A stretch of 64,000 bases of DNA. Source: a virus. Both the position numbers and the translations under genes were made by a program. The stretch covers positions 1 through 64,000 of the IMG/VR virus record IMGVR_UViG_3300026478_000749; one strand, 5' to 3'. Of this stretch, positions 42,386 through 52,700 are shown in pieces (within the stretch, counting starts at the first letter, position 1; every line of letters begins with the position of its first letter). Under the pieces are notes generated by a model. It searched no databases, was not told the origin of the DNA, and saw only the letters and a program-made list of their open reading frames with translations.

Positions 42386-43777
42386 ATGACCGAGAAGAAT
42401 TTTGGCCATTTAGGGCAAACGTATCAAATATCACTATTAAAAACTATTATAGAAGACCGAAAATTCGGTGAAACTATTGTTGAGGTCATAGATCAAAACT
42501 ATTTTGATAATAATGGGTTCAAGTTCATTATGCAAAATATTAAGGAGTGTTATGAGAAATACGAAACACTACCTTCTTACACAGCATTAGAACAAAAGAT
42601 ATTGTCAGAAAGCGTTTCAGATACTGCTAGAACCGCTTTTATTGATACTATCAAGAACATACAAGAACATGTTATTGATCAGGGTGGAATTCCTTTAATT
42701 AAGGACAAAGCTATGAACTTCTGTAAGCAGCAAGTTCTTAAGAAAACCATCAAGAAAATAGAGGAGATAACAGCTAAGGGTGAATTTGAAGAGTATCACA
42801 AAATTGAGAAACTAATTCAAGATGCTCTACAAGTTGGTGTTAGTGATAACGATGTAGTAGACATCTTTGATAGTATTAGTTCAGCATTACAAGCTGACAA
42901 TAGAAGACCGATACCAACAGGCGTTGTAGGTATTGACAATTTATTAGATGGCGGATTAGGGAGAGGTGAGCTTGGGGTGGTTTTAGCTCCAACCGGAACA
43001 GGTAAAACAACTTTATTGACTAAATTCTCTAACGAAGCTTTTAATCAAGGGTATAATGTTGTTCAAGTTTTCTTTGAAGATAATGTTAATAACATTAAAC
43101 GAAAACATTTTACCATATGGACAGGCATTTCTCCAAAAGAACAACCATTACACGCAGAAGAGGTTGAAAAAATAGTTACTGAAAGAAAAAGTATTTCAAC
43201 TGGCGAGCTTAGATTATTAAAACTGCCTAGTGATTCTGTTACTATTTCTGAAATTAAATCAAAATTAAGAAAGATGCAAGCAGATGGTTTTAGAGTAGAT
43301 TTACTAACTTTGGACTATGTTGATTGTATCACTCCCGAGAAGACAAATTATAATGAAGAGTGGAAGGGAGATGGTGCAATCATGAGACAATTAGAAGCTA
43401 TGACATCTGAATTTGATATCGCAATATGGACTGCTACTCAAGGTAATAGAGAATCTATTAAGAGCGAAGTAGTAACAACAGATCAAATGGGTGGATCTAT
43501 CAAAAAGGCCCAAATTGGGCACGTTGTATTGTCTATTGGTAAAACAATTGAACAAAAAGAAATGAATCTTGCAACATTAACATTATTGAAATCCAGAATT
43601 GGTAAAGATGGTGTTGTATTCAATAACTGCAAATTCAATAACGAGTTTCTTGAAATTGATGTTGACCATCAGAATACTTTGCTTGGCTTTAAAACCGATA
43701 AGGAAGAAGAAGCAAAGCAGCGCAAGAACAAAATCTACAACGAATATCTAGCACAAAAAGAATTATTAAATAAATAA
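42386..43777 (+). CDS. 41: Replicative DNA helicase, DnaB/gp41-like
   Basis: A 463-residue hexameric helicase. The N-terminal helical domain (1-165) is followed by the RecA-like motor with [23 protein letters not shown] leading into Walker A APTGTGKT (201-208), the second acidic/arginine region [19 protein letters not shown], Walker [12 protein letters not shown], and a DnaB motif 4-like [19 protein letters not shown]. It is close to T4 gp41 (475) in size. It unwinds the fork ahead of the family B polymerase. No separate primase (gp61-like) or loader (gp59-like) gene was seen in this window. NrdB follows 13 nt later. Confidence 0.95.
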   Translation: MTEKNFGHLGQTYQISLLKTIIEDRKFGETIVEVIDQNYFDNNGFKFIMQNIKECYEKYETLPSYTALEQKILSESVSDTARTAFIDTIKNIQEHVIDQGGIPLIKDKAMNFCKQQVLKKTIKKIEEITAKGEFEEYHKIEKLIQDALQVGVSDNDVVDIFDSISSALQADNRRPIPTGVVGIDNLLDGGLGRGELGVVLAPTGTGKTTLLTKFSNEAFNQGYNVVQVFFEDNVNNIKRKHFTIWTGISPKEQPLHAEEVEKIVTERKSISTGELRLLKLPSDSVTISEIKSKLRKMQADGFRVDLLTLDYVDCITPEKTNYNEEWKGDGAIMRQLEAMTSEFDIAIWTATQGNRESIKSEVVTTDQMGGSIKKAQIGHVVLSIGKTIEQKEMNLATLTLLKSRIGKDGVVFNNCKFNNEFLEIDVDHQNTLLGFKTDKEEEAKQRKNKIYNEYLAQKELLNK

Positions 43778-43790
43778 AAAAACAAACACT

Positions 43791-44768
43791 ATGACCGAGA
43801 AGATTCTAGTTGACAATCCCGGACGCTTTGTCCTTTTCCCAATCGAGCACCATGACCTATGGAAGCTTTATAAACAACAAGAAGCATGTTTTTGGACTGC
43901 TGAAGAAATTGATTTAGGGCAAGACATTTATGACTGGGAGAATAAATTAAACGCAGACGAACAGCATTTCGTTAAACATGTATTAGCATTTTTTGCAGCA
44001 TCTGATGGTATTGTTAATGAGAATATTGCAATGAATTTTGTTAACGCTGTCCAATACACTGAAGCTAAAATGTTTTATGGCTTTCAGATTATGATGGAAA
44101 ATATACACAGTGAAACTTATTCATTGTTAATTGACACATACATTAAAGATAAGGAAGAACAAAATAAATTATTTAATGCCATTGAAACTGTTCCTGCTAT
44201 TAAAAGAAAGGCGGAGTGGGCATTAAGATATATCGAAAAAGGAACTTTTGTTGAAAGACTTATTGCTTTTGCTGCGGTTGAAGGTATCTTTTTCTCTGGG
44301 TCATTCTGTGCAATTTTCTGGTTGAAAAAAAGAGGTTTGATGCCAGGTTTAACTTTTTCTAACGAATTGATTTCTCGTGATGAAGGTATGCATTGTGATT
44401 TTGCGTGCCACCTATTCAATCATCATATTGAAAACAAACTATCACAAAAGCAAATTAAAGATATTATCTGTGGTGCTTTAGAAATTGAGAAAGAATTTAT
44501 TCTTGAGGCTTTACCAGTAAGACTTATTGGTATGAACTCAGATTTAATGGCGCAGTATCTTGAATTTGTAACAGATAGATTATTAGTTGCTTTAGGCGTT
44601 CCTAAGGTTTACAATTCAGAAAACCCATTTGATTTTATGCAAAATATTGCTCTACAAGGAAAAACAAATTTCTTTGAAAAGAGAGTTGCTGAATATCAAA
44701 AAGCGGGTGTTAATAAAACTGCAGAAGCAGAAGATCTAGAATCAGCATTTGGTGATTTGGAATTTTAA
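43791..44768 (+). CDS. nrdB: Ribonucleotide reductase class I, small subunit
   Basis: A 325-residue ferritin-fold subunit that carries the di-iron/tyrosyl radical. The metal-ligand motifs are [54 protein letters not shown] (radical Tyr about Y110 in SETYSLL) and [17 protein letters not shown]. These segments are strikingly like eukaryotic R2 proteins. The C-terminal tail ([13 protein letters not shown]) is the acidic, hydrophobic end that docks on the large subunit. Together with NrdA, 14 nt downstream, it makes dNDPs for phage replication. Confidence 0.97.
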   Translation: MTEKILVDNPGRFVLFPIEHHDLWKLYKQQEACFWTAEEIDLGQDIYDWENKLNADEQHFVKHVLAFFAASDGIVNENIAMNFVNAVQYTEAKMFYGFQIMMENIHSETYSLLIDTYIKDKEEQNKLFNAIETVPAIKRKAEWALRYIEKGTFVERLIAFAAVEGIFFSGSFCAIFWLKKRGLMPGLTFSNELISRDEGMHCDFACHLFNHHIENKLSQKQIKDIICGALEIEKEFILEALPVRLIGMNSDLMAQYLEFVTDRLLVALGVPKVYNSENPFDFMQNIALQGKTNFFEKRVAEYQKAGVNKTAEAEDLESAFGDLEF

Positions 44769-44782
44769 AAATATAATTTGAG

Positions 44783-47218
44783 ATGAAAGTACTAAAAAGA
44801 GATGGAACGTTAGAAGAGATGAGATATGACAAGATCACTAAAAGAATTAGTGCTCTATGTGATGATCTTAATATGGATTATGTTGACCCAACATTTATTA
44901 CACTTAAAGTTACTCAAGGAATTTATGATGGAATATCAACTAAAGAGTTGGATGTACTAGCAGCAGAAACTGCAGCATCTATGACAACAACACATCCTGA
45001 CTATGCAAAATTAGCAGGAAGATTAGCTGTCACAAATTTACACAAGACAACACCAAAGAAGTTTTCTCAGGCTATTAAAGAATTACATTCTTTTATTGAG
45101 CCAAAGACTGGTAAAGAGTCAACATTAATTTCTGATGAAGTGTATGAATTTGTAATGGACAATAAAGAAATTATTGACGGTGCAATCAACATTACAAGAG
45201 ATTTTGATTTTGATTATTTTGGTTTTAAAACTTTAGAAAGATCATATCTTTTAAAGATTGGCGAAAGAACAGTTGAAAGACCACAGTACATGTATATGAG
45301 AGTTGCTGTTGGTATTTGCAATGGTGATGTCCAAATGGCATTGAGAATTTATGACGATTTATCACAACATTTTTATACACATGCAACACCAACATTATTT
45401 AATGCTGGAACACGCAGACCACAAATGTCATCATGTTTCTTAATTGGAAACAAAGGTGATGATATCGATGGATTATTTGATACAATCAAAGATGTTGCGA
45501 AAATTTCTAAATGGGCTGGCGGTATTGGTCTACATGTTCACGATGTTCGTGCTAAAGGTGCTTATATTAAAGGTACCGGAGGTATGTCAGATGGCTTATT
45601 ACCAATGATGAAAACCTACAATGAAGTTGCTCGTTGGATTAATCAAGGCGGTAAAAGAAAAGGTTCTTTTGCAATTTATCTTGAGCCATGGCATTCAGAT
45701 GTGTTGGAATTCATCGATCTAAGAAAGAATCACGGTAAGGAAGAAATGAGAGCTAGAGATTTATTCTTAGCTATGTGGACACCAGATTTGTTTATGCAGC
45801 GCGTTGAATCTGATGGCGATTGGTCATTATTTTCACCAGACGAAGCACCAGGACTTTCTGATGCATACGATACACCGGAAGACAAAGCATTTACTCGTTT
45901 ATACGAACAATATGAGTCAGAAGGTAAAGCTAGAAAGGTGATGAAAGCCAGAAAACTTATGGACGCTATTTTAACAGCACAAATTGAGACAGGTACACCA
46001 TACATGTTATATAAAGATGCTGCTAATTATAAATCAAATCAAAAGAATTTAGGTACAATTAAATCCTCAAATTTATGTACTGAAATCATTGAATATAGTT
46101 CACCAACAGAACAAGCGGTGTGCAACTTAGCTTCTATCGCCCTACCAAAATATATTTTAGATGGTGAATTTAATCATCAATTATTATTTGAATACACTTA
46201 TCAAGTTGTTAAGAATTTAAATAATGTTATTGATTTGAATTTTTACCCAACAGAAGAAACTAAAAGATCTAACTTCAAACATAGACCAGTTGGTTTGGGT
46301 GTACAAGGATTAGCAGATGTGTTCTGCATGTTGTCACTACCTTTTGAAAGTGAAGAGGCAGATAAATTACAAACAGAAATTTTTGAAACAATTTATTTTG
46401 CTGCAGTAACATCATCAAAAGATATTGCAAAAGAAGTTGGGGCATATGAATCTATTTCCGGTTCACCAATAGAAAAAGGTATTTTCCAATACGAAATGTG
46501 GGGTAAGACAGATAAAGATATGTCTGGAAGATGGGATTGGAAATCCTTGAGAAAAGAAGTTGTAAAGTATGGTGTTAGAAATTCATTACTTGTTGCACCA
46601 ATGCCAACGGCATCAACTGCGCAAATTTTAGGTAACAATGAAGCGTTCGAACCATTTACAACAAATCTTTATTCAAGAAGAACATTAGGTGGTGAATTTA
46701 TTGTTGTAAACAAACACTTGGTTAAGGATTTAATGAACTTAGGCTTATGGAATGAAGAATTGAAAAAGAAGTTAATTCTTGAAAACGGTTCTATTCAAAA
46801 CATCCCAGAAATCCCTACACCGATTAAAGAAGTTTATAAAACTGTTTGGGAAATGTCTCAAAAGAGAATTTTACAAATGGCCGCTAACAGAAGTATTTTT
46901 ATTGATCAATCACAGTCAATGAATTTATTCATCGACAATGCAACAAAAGCTAAAGTACTTGCTGCTCATTTGTTCGGTTGGAAATTAGGTCTTAAAACTG
47001 GTATGTATTATTTGAGAACAAGATCTGCCGTTGATCCAATTAAAGGTTTAGGTTTAGATACATCAACAGTAAAACCTGTTGCTGAAACACAGCCAAAACA
47101 ACAAACAACATATACTACGCCTCAAAATACAATTATAAGTGAAGAAACACCTGAAGTTGTAATGATGGCTAGTAGACCAGATGATTCCCCATTTGAGTGT
47201 GAAGGATGTGGATCGTAA
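44783..47218 (+). CDS. nrdA: Ribonucleotide reductase class I, large subunit
   Basis: An 811-residue catalytic subunit. It has an N-terminal ATP-cone (MKVLKRDGTLEEMRYDKITKRI..., about 1-90), the first redox Cys in MSSCFLIGN (about C218), and the catalytic loop with NLCTEIIEY and EQAVCNLASIALP (thiyl-radical and second redox Cys region, about 430-450). It also has the PMPTASTAQILGNNEAFEP signature and a C-terminal CEGCGS pair that relays electrons from thioredoxin or glutaredoxin. The overall sequence is of the eukaryote-like class Ia type. It follows nrdB (order B then A). Its stop is followed by a pseudoknotted RNA candidate and a terminator. Confidence 0.97.
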   Translation: MKVLKRDGTLEEMRYDKITKRISALCDDLNMDYVDPTFITLKVTQGIYDGISTKELDVLAAETAASMTTTHPDYAKLAGRLAVTNLHKTTPKKFSQAIKELHSFIEPKTGKESTLISDEVYEFVMDNKEIIDGAINITRDFDFDYFGFKTLERSYLLKIGERTVERPQYMYMRVAVGICNGDVQMALRIYDDLSQHFYTHATPTLFNAGTRRPQMSSCFLIGNKGDDIDGLFDTIKDVAKISKWAGGIGLHVHDVRAKGAYIKGTGGMSDGLLPMMKTYNEVARWINQGGKRKGSFAIYLEPWHSDVLEFIDLRKNHGKEEMRARDLFLAMWTPDLFMQRVESDGDWSLFSPDEAPGLSDAYDTPEDKAFTRLYEQYESEGKARKVMKARKLMDAILTAQIETGTPYMLYKDAANYKSNQKNLGTIKSSNLCTEIIEYSSPTEQAVCNLASIALPKYILDGEFNHQLLFEYTYQVVKNLNNVIDLNFYPTEETKRSNFKHRPVGLGVQGLADVFCMLSLPFESEEADKLQTEIFETIYFAAVTSSKDIAKEVGAYESISGSPIEKGIFQYEMWGKTDKDMSGRWDWKSLRKEVVKYGVRNSLLVAPMPTASTAQILGNNEAFEPFTTNLYSRRTLGGEFIVVNKHLVKDLMNLGLWNEELKKKLILENGSIQNIPEIPTPIKEVYKTVWEMSQKRILQMAANRSIFIDQSQSMNLFIDNATKAKVLAAHLFGWKLGLKTGMYYLRTRSAVDPIKGLGLDTSTVKPVAETQPKQQTTYTTPQNTIISEETPEVVMMASRPDDSPFECEGCGS

Positions 47219-47229
47219 GATAATGGGTG

Positions 47230-47308
47230 GCGCCCTCAAAGTTTAGCTGTCGTCAAGGCGTACCTTGAGCATCCAGGACTTGACAATACAGGGTGCGAAT
47301 ATCAAGTC
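47230..47308 (+). ncRNA. Candidate pseudoknotted RNA after nrdA
   Basis: Three helices can be drawn by eye. S1 GCGCCCT (47230-47236) pairs with AGGGTGC (47290-47296), one G-T pair. Hairpin TCAAGG (47253-47258) pairs with CCTTGA (47263-47268) around CGTA. S2 GACTTGA (47277-47283) pairs with TCAAGTC (47302-47308). S1's 3' strand lies in the loop of S2, so the fold is an H-type pseudoknot. It starts 12 nt after the nrdA stop and is followed by a terminator. It does not encode a protein. It could be a stable 3' UTR, a small RNA or a ligand sensor; I recognise no named class. Confidence 0.55.
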
Positions 47309-47316
47309 ACAATACT

Positions 47317-47342
47317 AAAACCCAACTTCGGTTGGGTTTTTT
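47317..47342 (+). terminator. Rho-independent terminator after nrdA
   Basis: AAAACCCAAC (47317-47326), TTCG tetraloop, GTTGGGTTTT (47331-47340): a perfect 10-bp stem with a UUCG-type loop and a following T run. Confidence 0.95.
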
Positions 47343-47349
47343 ATTTATA
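47342..47349 (+). promoter_or_regulatory. TATTTATA motif, distal copy
   Basis: TATTTATA directly after the nrdA terminator, 30 nt before the ATG at 47380; one of two copies before the gp25-like gene. Confidence 0.45.
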
Positions 47350-47368
47350 TCCATTTTAGTATTGTTTA

Positions 47369-47376
47369 TATTTATT
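47369..47376 (+). promoter_or_regulatory. TATTTATT motif, 3 nt from ATG
   Basis: TATTTATT followed by GAT and the ATG at 47380. The two copies (here and 47342) are 27 nt apart. Confidence 0.45.
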
Positions 47377-47379
47377 GAT

Positions 47380-47835
47380 ATGGCTACAAAATATGGTATA
47401 GATTTTCCTTTTAGAAATAGCGCGTTAGGTGACTATACTAGAATGACATTGAATATAGATGAAGAGGTAAGAGCAAACCTTATTCATTTGCTATTGACTA
47501 GAAAAGGAAGTAGATATTTTTTACCTGACTTTGGCACTAGATTATATGAATACATATTTGATTTAAACGACAGTATTACTTATAGCAGTATAGAGGATGA
47601 GATTAGAGAAACTGTTAAAATTTACATACCAAATCTAGAAATAAACGCAATAAAAATAACTAATCCTGATATAGATCCAGAAGACGGTGCCTCAAGCATT
47701 AGTGAAGATGAAGATACCAGATTATTTAGAGTTGGCGATGGTTCTACTAAACCATATACAGCTAAAATAAGAATTGATTATACAACAAATAATGGAACAT
47801 TTTCCAGTTCCGACTTTGTAATTATTAACATATAA
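47380..47835 (+). CDS. 25: Baseplate wedge protein, gp25-like
   Basis: A 151-residue member of the GPW/gp25 family. It starts MATKYGIDFPFRNSALGDYTRM, then VRANLIHLLLTRKGSRYFLPDFGTRLYEYIFDLNDSITYSSIEDEIRETVKIYIPNLEI, matching the conserved 'I-x-x-LL-x-T-x-x-GxR-x-x-x-P-x-F-G-x-x-L' core. It nucleates sheath assembly on the baseplate together with gp6. I chose the ATG at 47380; the frame extends upstream to a GTG at 47293, but that region contains the terminator hairpin and pseudoknot. It is longer than T4 gp25 (132) by an acidic insertion near residue 105-115. The gp6-like gene starts 1 nt after it. Confidence 0.93.
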   Translation: MATKYGIDFPFRNSALGDYTRMTLNIDEEVRANLIHLLLTRKGSRYFLPDFGTRLYEYIFDLNDSITYSSIEDEIRETVKIYIPNLEINAIKITNPDIDPEDGASSISEDEDTRLFRVGDGSTKPYTAKIRIDYTTNNGTFSSSDFVIINI

Positions 47836-47836
47836 T

Positions 47837-49669
47837 ATGAGCAAAAAGATAGCATATACCAACAGGGATTTTGCTGGGTTGAGACAAGACCTGGTAAATT
47901 TAACTAAAGAATATTACCCAGATATTATTCAAAATACAAACGACGCGTCGATTTATTCTGTTTTATTGGATTTAAACGCGGCTGTTTCTGATAACCTACA
48001 TTTTCATATTGATAGAGTTTGGCAAGAAACAATGTTAGATTTTGCTCAAAAAAGACAATCTTTATTTCATATTGCAAAAACATATGGTATTAGAATTCCT
48101 GGGTTAAGACCTTCAGTAGCTTTGTGTGATTTTAGTATTAATGTACCGGCTAGAGGTGATAAAGATGATGACAGATACGAAGGAATTTTAAGAGCTGGAG
48201 CACAAATTTCAGGCGGAGGACAAGTATTTGAAACAATTGAAGATATCGATTTTTCAAATCCTTTTAATAGTAAAGGCGAACCAAACAGATTAAAATTACC
48301 CAATTTTGATAATAACAACAGATTAATCTCTTACACAATTGTAAAAAGAGAGCCGGTTGTTAATGGGGTAACTAAGATTTTTAGAAAAGTAATTAGTCAA
48401 CAAGATCAAAAGCCCTTTTTAAAGATATTTTTACCAGAAAGAAACGTTCTTGGTGTTTCTTCTGTGATCCATAAAGAAGGAACCACATTTGCTGGTAATC
48501 CAGCTTACAGCGAGTTTATAAGCGATCCTAATAAATGGTATGAAGTTCAATCTCTAGTTCAAGACAAGGTGTTTGTTCCAAGCACAACCGGGGTTTCAGA
48601 TAGACCAAATTTCAAAGCTGGAGAATATGTTACAGTACAAAATAAATTTATTACTGAATACACCCCAGAAGGTTATTTCTTTTTAACATTTGGCTCAGGA
48701 AACGTCGATCCACTTGATAACTTAGACAATTATATTACAGATAAATTAAAAGTAAATTTATCATCATATCTAAACAATCTTTCATTAGGTTCAATCCCAA
48801 AACAAGATACAACACTATTCATAAAATATAGAATAGGTGGTGGTAAAGAAAGTAACATTGGGGTTGGTGTCATCAATAATGTGGAAAATTCGGATTTTAT
48901 CATTACAGGTCCTAATTCTGACACAAATAGCCAAGTTTCACAATCTTTGAGTGTAACTAACGTAACACCAGCTGTTGGTGGAGCTGATCAACCAACTGTT
49001 GAAGAACTAAGAGCAATGGTTGCATATAACTTTGCAGCACAAAATAGAGCGGTGACTCTAAATGATTATAAATCAATGATTGAAACGATGCCATCAACAT
49101 ACGGAGCGCCAGCAAAAGTCAATGTGATGGAGGAAGATAACAAAGTAAGAGTTAAGCTATTGTCCTATGATGAAAGCGGTAATTTAACAAACGTTGTTTC
49201 TAACACATTAAAACAGAACATATTAAATTATCTTTCTCAATTTAGAATGATAAACGATTATATTGATATCGTTAGTGGTGAAGTTATTGACATGGGACTA
49301 GAAATTGACCTTTTATTAGATAAAAATCAAAACCAAGGAGAAGTTATTAGAGATGTGATTTCAGCAACAACAGATTATTTTTCAATCGATAAAAGAAAAA
49401 TGGGTGATCCTTTGTTTGTTGGTGAATTAATGAAAGAAGTTAACAATGTTCCTGGGGTAGTAAACGTTATCGATGTGAGAGTTTTCAATAAAATCGGTGG
49501 CGAATATTCTTCATCACAGGTGTCACAGTCGTACAAAGACCCAGCAACAAAAGAAATTTTGCAAAATGATATGACGATTTTTATGAAAGCTAATCAAATA
49601 TTCCAGATTAGATTTCCTCAAAAAGACATAAAAATCAGGGTAAAAACATTAGGCACGACTACATATTAA
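47837..49669 (+). CDS. 6: Baseplate wedge protein, gp6/baseplate J-like
   Basis: A 610-residue protein of the gp6 / baseplate J family. It begins MSKKIAYTNRDFAGLRQDLVNLTKEYYPD and DASIYSVLLDLNAAVSDNLHFHIDRVWQE, then has the family's central motif QPTVEELRAMVAYNFAAQNRAVTLNDYKSMIETMPSTYGAPAKVNV ('RAVT-x-x-DY'). The C-terminus has VGELMKEVNNVPGVVNVIDVRVF. In contractile systems it forms the wedge heterotrimer with gp7 and the inner ring that binds gp25. Size is close to T4 gp6 (660). Confidence 0.93.
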   Translation: MSKKIAYTNRDFAGLRQDLVNLTKEYYPDIIQNTNDASIYSVLLDLNAAVSDNLHFHIDRVWQETMLDFAQKRQSLFHIAKTYGIRIPGLRPSVALCDFSINVPARGDKDDDRYEGILRAGAQISGGGQVFETIEDIDFSNPFNSKGEPNRLKLPNFDNNNRLISYTIVKREPVVNGVTKIFRKVISQQDQKPFLKIFLPERNVLGVSSVIHKEGTTFAGNPAYSEFISDPNKWYEVQSLVQDKVFVPSTTGVSDRPNFKAGEYVTVQNKFITEYTPEGYFFLTFGSGNVDPLDNLDNYITDKLKVNLSSYLNNLSLGSIPKQDTTLFIKYRIGGGKESNIGVGVINNVENSDFIITGPNSDTNSQVSQSLSVTNVTPAVGGADQPTVEELRAMVAYNFAAQNRAVTLNDYKSMIETMPSTYGAPAKVNVMEEDNKVRVKLLSYDESGNLTNVVSNTLKQNILNYLSQFRMINDYIDIVSGEVIDMGLEIDLLLDKNQNQGEVIRDVISATTDYFSIDKRKMGDPLFVGELMKEVNNVPGVVNVIDVRVFNKIGGEYSSSQVSQSYKDPATKEILQNDMTIFMKANQIFQIRFPQKDIKIRVKTLGTTTY

Positions 49670-49715
49670 CGTCTTTTTTACTTATCTTTTTTCTATAGGA
49701 AAATTGATGAGTTTC

Positions 49716-49723
49716 TATTTATA
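49716..49723 (+). promoter_or_regulatory. TATTTATA motif, 6 nt from ATG
   Basis: CTATTTATA then GTTAAT and the ATG at 49730, in a 60-nt gap. Confidence 0.5.
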
Positions 49724-49729
49724 GTTAAT

Positions 49730-52700
49730 ATGGTACAAAAGCACAGAATTAACACCACTTTAAACGGGGATAAGAAAGTAACTGTTGAATTAAAACAGGA
49801 TTATGATCTTTTAGAAATTTTATCCTTAAAATTCACACAACAAGACGCTTATACGTCATTATGTGCGGATTATGGTGTTGTTTGCGGTAGAGTAACAGCA
49901 AATAATGGCCTAGGTATACCAAATGCTAGAGTTTCTATTTTAATACCAATATCAGATCAAGACGAACAAGATCCAGTAATTTCCACACTTTACCCATTCA
50001 AACTTAGTAGTGATAAAAATGATGATGGTTATAGATATAACCTTTTACCATCTAGACAGCAACATGCTGGGCATACACCAACAGGTACATTCCCAGACCA
50101 AAATGACATTCTTAGTAGAGAAGAACAATTAGAAGTTTTTGAAAAATATTACAAGTTCACGGCGAAAACGAATTATGCCGGCGACTATATGATTTGGGGG
50201 GTACCTTTAGGCGAACAACAATTACATATAGATGTTGATTTATCAGATATGGGTTGTTTTTCACTTAGACCCTATGATTTTATAAGACAAGGCGAAGATG
50301 CTAATAAATTTGAGAGATTTTTTAAATTCAGATCGGATACCGATTTAGATGGGTTACCACAAATAGTTGCTTTCGATAAAACGATAGATGTTTCTCCTTT
50401 TTGGGGGAATATGGATTTGTGTCAAATAGGGATAACCAGGGCAGACTTTGATTTATCTAACTTAGGGATTAAAGTAGATCCTGTGTCATTAATGCTAGTA
50501 TCAACAGTTACCGATGCAGATAGTGATGCTGTTAAAAGAAGTGGTGTAATCAGAAGAAAAAGTGGTTATAAATGTAATCTACAAACTAGCGATGGAAAAA
50601 TTCAAGGGGTTAGATTTACAGGTAAAAAAGTTATAGGCTCAGACGGCGTAACAATATACCCAGAATTAGAATATTTTAATCCAGGTGTTATTGATGATGA
50701 TGGTACAGCTATGGCTGTTATCCCAATGAATCTTGATTATGTTTATACAAATGAATTTGGTGAACAAGAAACAACCAACGATCCAAATAAAGGGGTGGCC
50801 ACATCTACTGTGGCTAGACTTAAATTAGAATTGAATAACTCTAGCGGGGAAGGATCTTCCAGAGGAACATCAAGCGCAACCTATCTGGTTCCTAATATTA
50901 GAGAGTTTAATAAGTATACTAGCGGTGTTGCTAGTGAATATAGTGAGGCAATCATATCTTCATATGTTTTTTCAGATGTATTTGAAGACTACTTAAATGT
51001 TCCCGTTCCAACTGGTGTAACATTAGAACCGCTAACAAACGCAGAAAGATTACATAAAAAAGAATTAATATTAGGCACGAATAATAACGATATACCTGAA
51101 GACTATTTTTATAAATTTATTTACGGGAAAGTATACACACCTACATCGTTTCAAGGATCTCACTATGAAGTGTCTGCAGCCGAAAATTTACTTGGTTTAA
51201 GTAGAAGGGATGCGTTTTTAGGTATAAAAGAAATTAGACCAAATGCTGAAGATGATTGTGCCGGCACCGCAAATTACATTCCAACAAATTTTGCTTTTAG
51301 AAATAGAACTAAATTTGGTTTATTAATATCACAAGTATTATTATTTCTACAATTCATATTTGCATTAATATTGAATTTTGTTTTTGAATTGTTGGGAAGA
51401 TTTTTCATGAGTGTTGGTAAAGCCCTATATTCAATATACTTTGGTTGGCCTTTTAACTGGAGACCATTTGCAAGAATTGGTGAACAGTTTCAAGATATCG
51501 CACATAAATTACAAGTTAATGGTACACAAACATTGGCAATAACAACATATCCAGATTGTGAAGAATGTACAACAGATGATGAAGCGGCTACTCTAACTAC
51601 AGATCTATCAAACACATATTGTTCTGTTGGAGAAATAAAATTTAAAGTAATTGGTGTTGGTGCCGGAGGCGGTTATATATATCTAATTCCTATAGAATTT
51701 AATACAAGCACAAGTACAAATAGCTCAATAGTTTCTCCAGGAAATAGAGCTAGAGATTATGATCCAACCGATCAATACATGAGTGGTAACACTTTCTCTA
51801 TAACTGGCGCAACAAAAGCAGATACTCGAACAATTTTATCTGGGTTAGATGAACAAACAATAACACCAGCAGATCCTGGCGATACAAATAATGCAAGATT
51901 TATTGCACAAGGTATTTCTATTGTTGACGATAGTATATTACCATATTCTCCAGCAGGAGGAGACACTGTAACAAAATCTATATCATTTAGTGATTTTGAT
52001 TTAAATTTTAGTGCAAATACACAGTTAGGTAATCTAGCACAATTTACAACGGGTACAGCAACTCTTATTACCCAAGCACTATGGAATCAAGTCGGAAACT
52101 ACCCGTCTACTAAACTTAATGAATGGATTAACTATGCTGGTCAAAGTGGATCAACAGCAACTGTTTTATTAATGCCGTTTAACCACGCATCTTGGGCAGA
52201 AATAGCCGGTAGTAACTATGAAACGTATGATGGCCCAGATAGTGGTGATACACCAAATGGTAAAGGTAACTTTGGTGATAGAGGTACATATGTTGTCATT
52301 AGAATTTTTGATAGAAGCAAATTAAAATTTGATCCAACTGGGACTTCTACCACTTTTCAAATTGAAGAAGGTTGTAAAAAATATGATAAAGCATATGATG
52401 AGTCAATTTCTTACAAATATCTTTGGTCTACAGGTAACACTTACGGTAGTTCATATGTACCATTAGAACCTCAAAACGGATATCCGGCTGGATTTTCCGA
52501 ATCTACAACAAGTCCCGGATCAGGTTATTCAATTATGGCCGACATTATTGGTGGAGGTGGTAGATTGCCTAGGTTAAGGGTATGGTCAAAAATAGGAAAT
52601 TCATATTATGACAGAAAAACAAAATCGGGATTATCCGAAATCAGAGATGGCGTTTTTACAGTTATTCCGGTAATAGAAGGAACATCTAAAAACGCAAGCT

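Noticed and set aside
47219-47310. HDV-like self-cleaving ribozyme
   Set aside because: The CGAAU stretch after the second strand of S1 recalls the HDV J4/2, but the order of helices differs: there is no P3 between the P2-like 5' strand and the P1 3' strand. It is a simple H-type pseudoknot.
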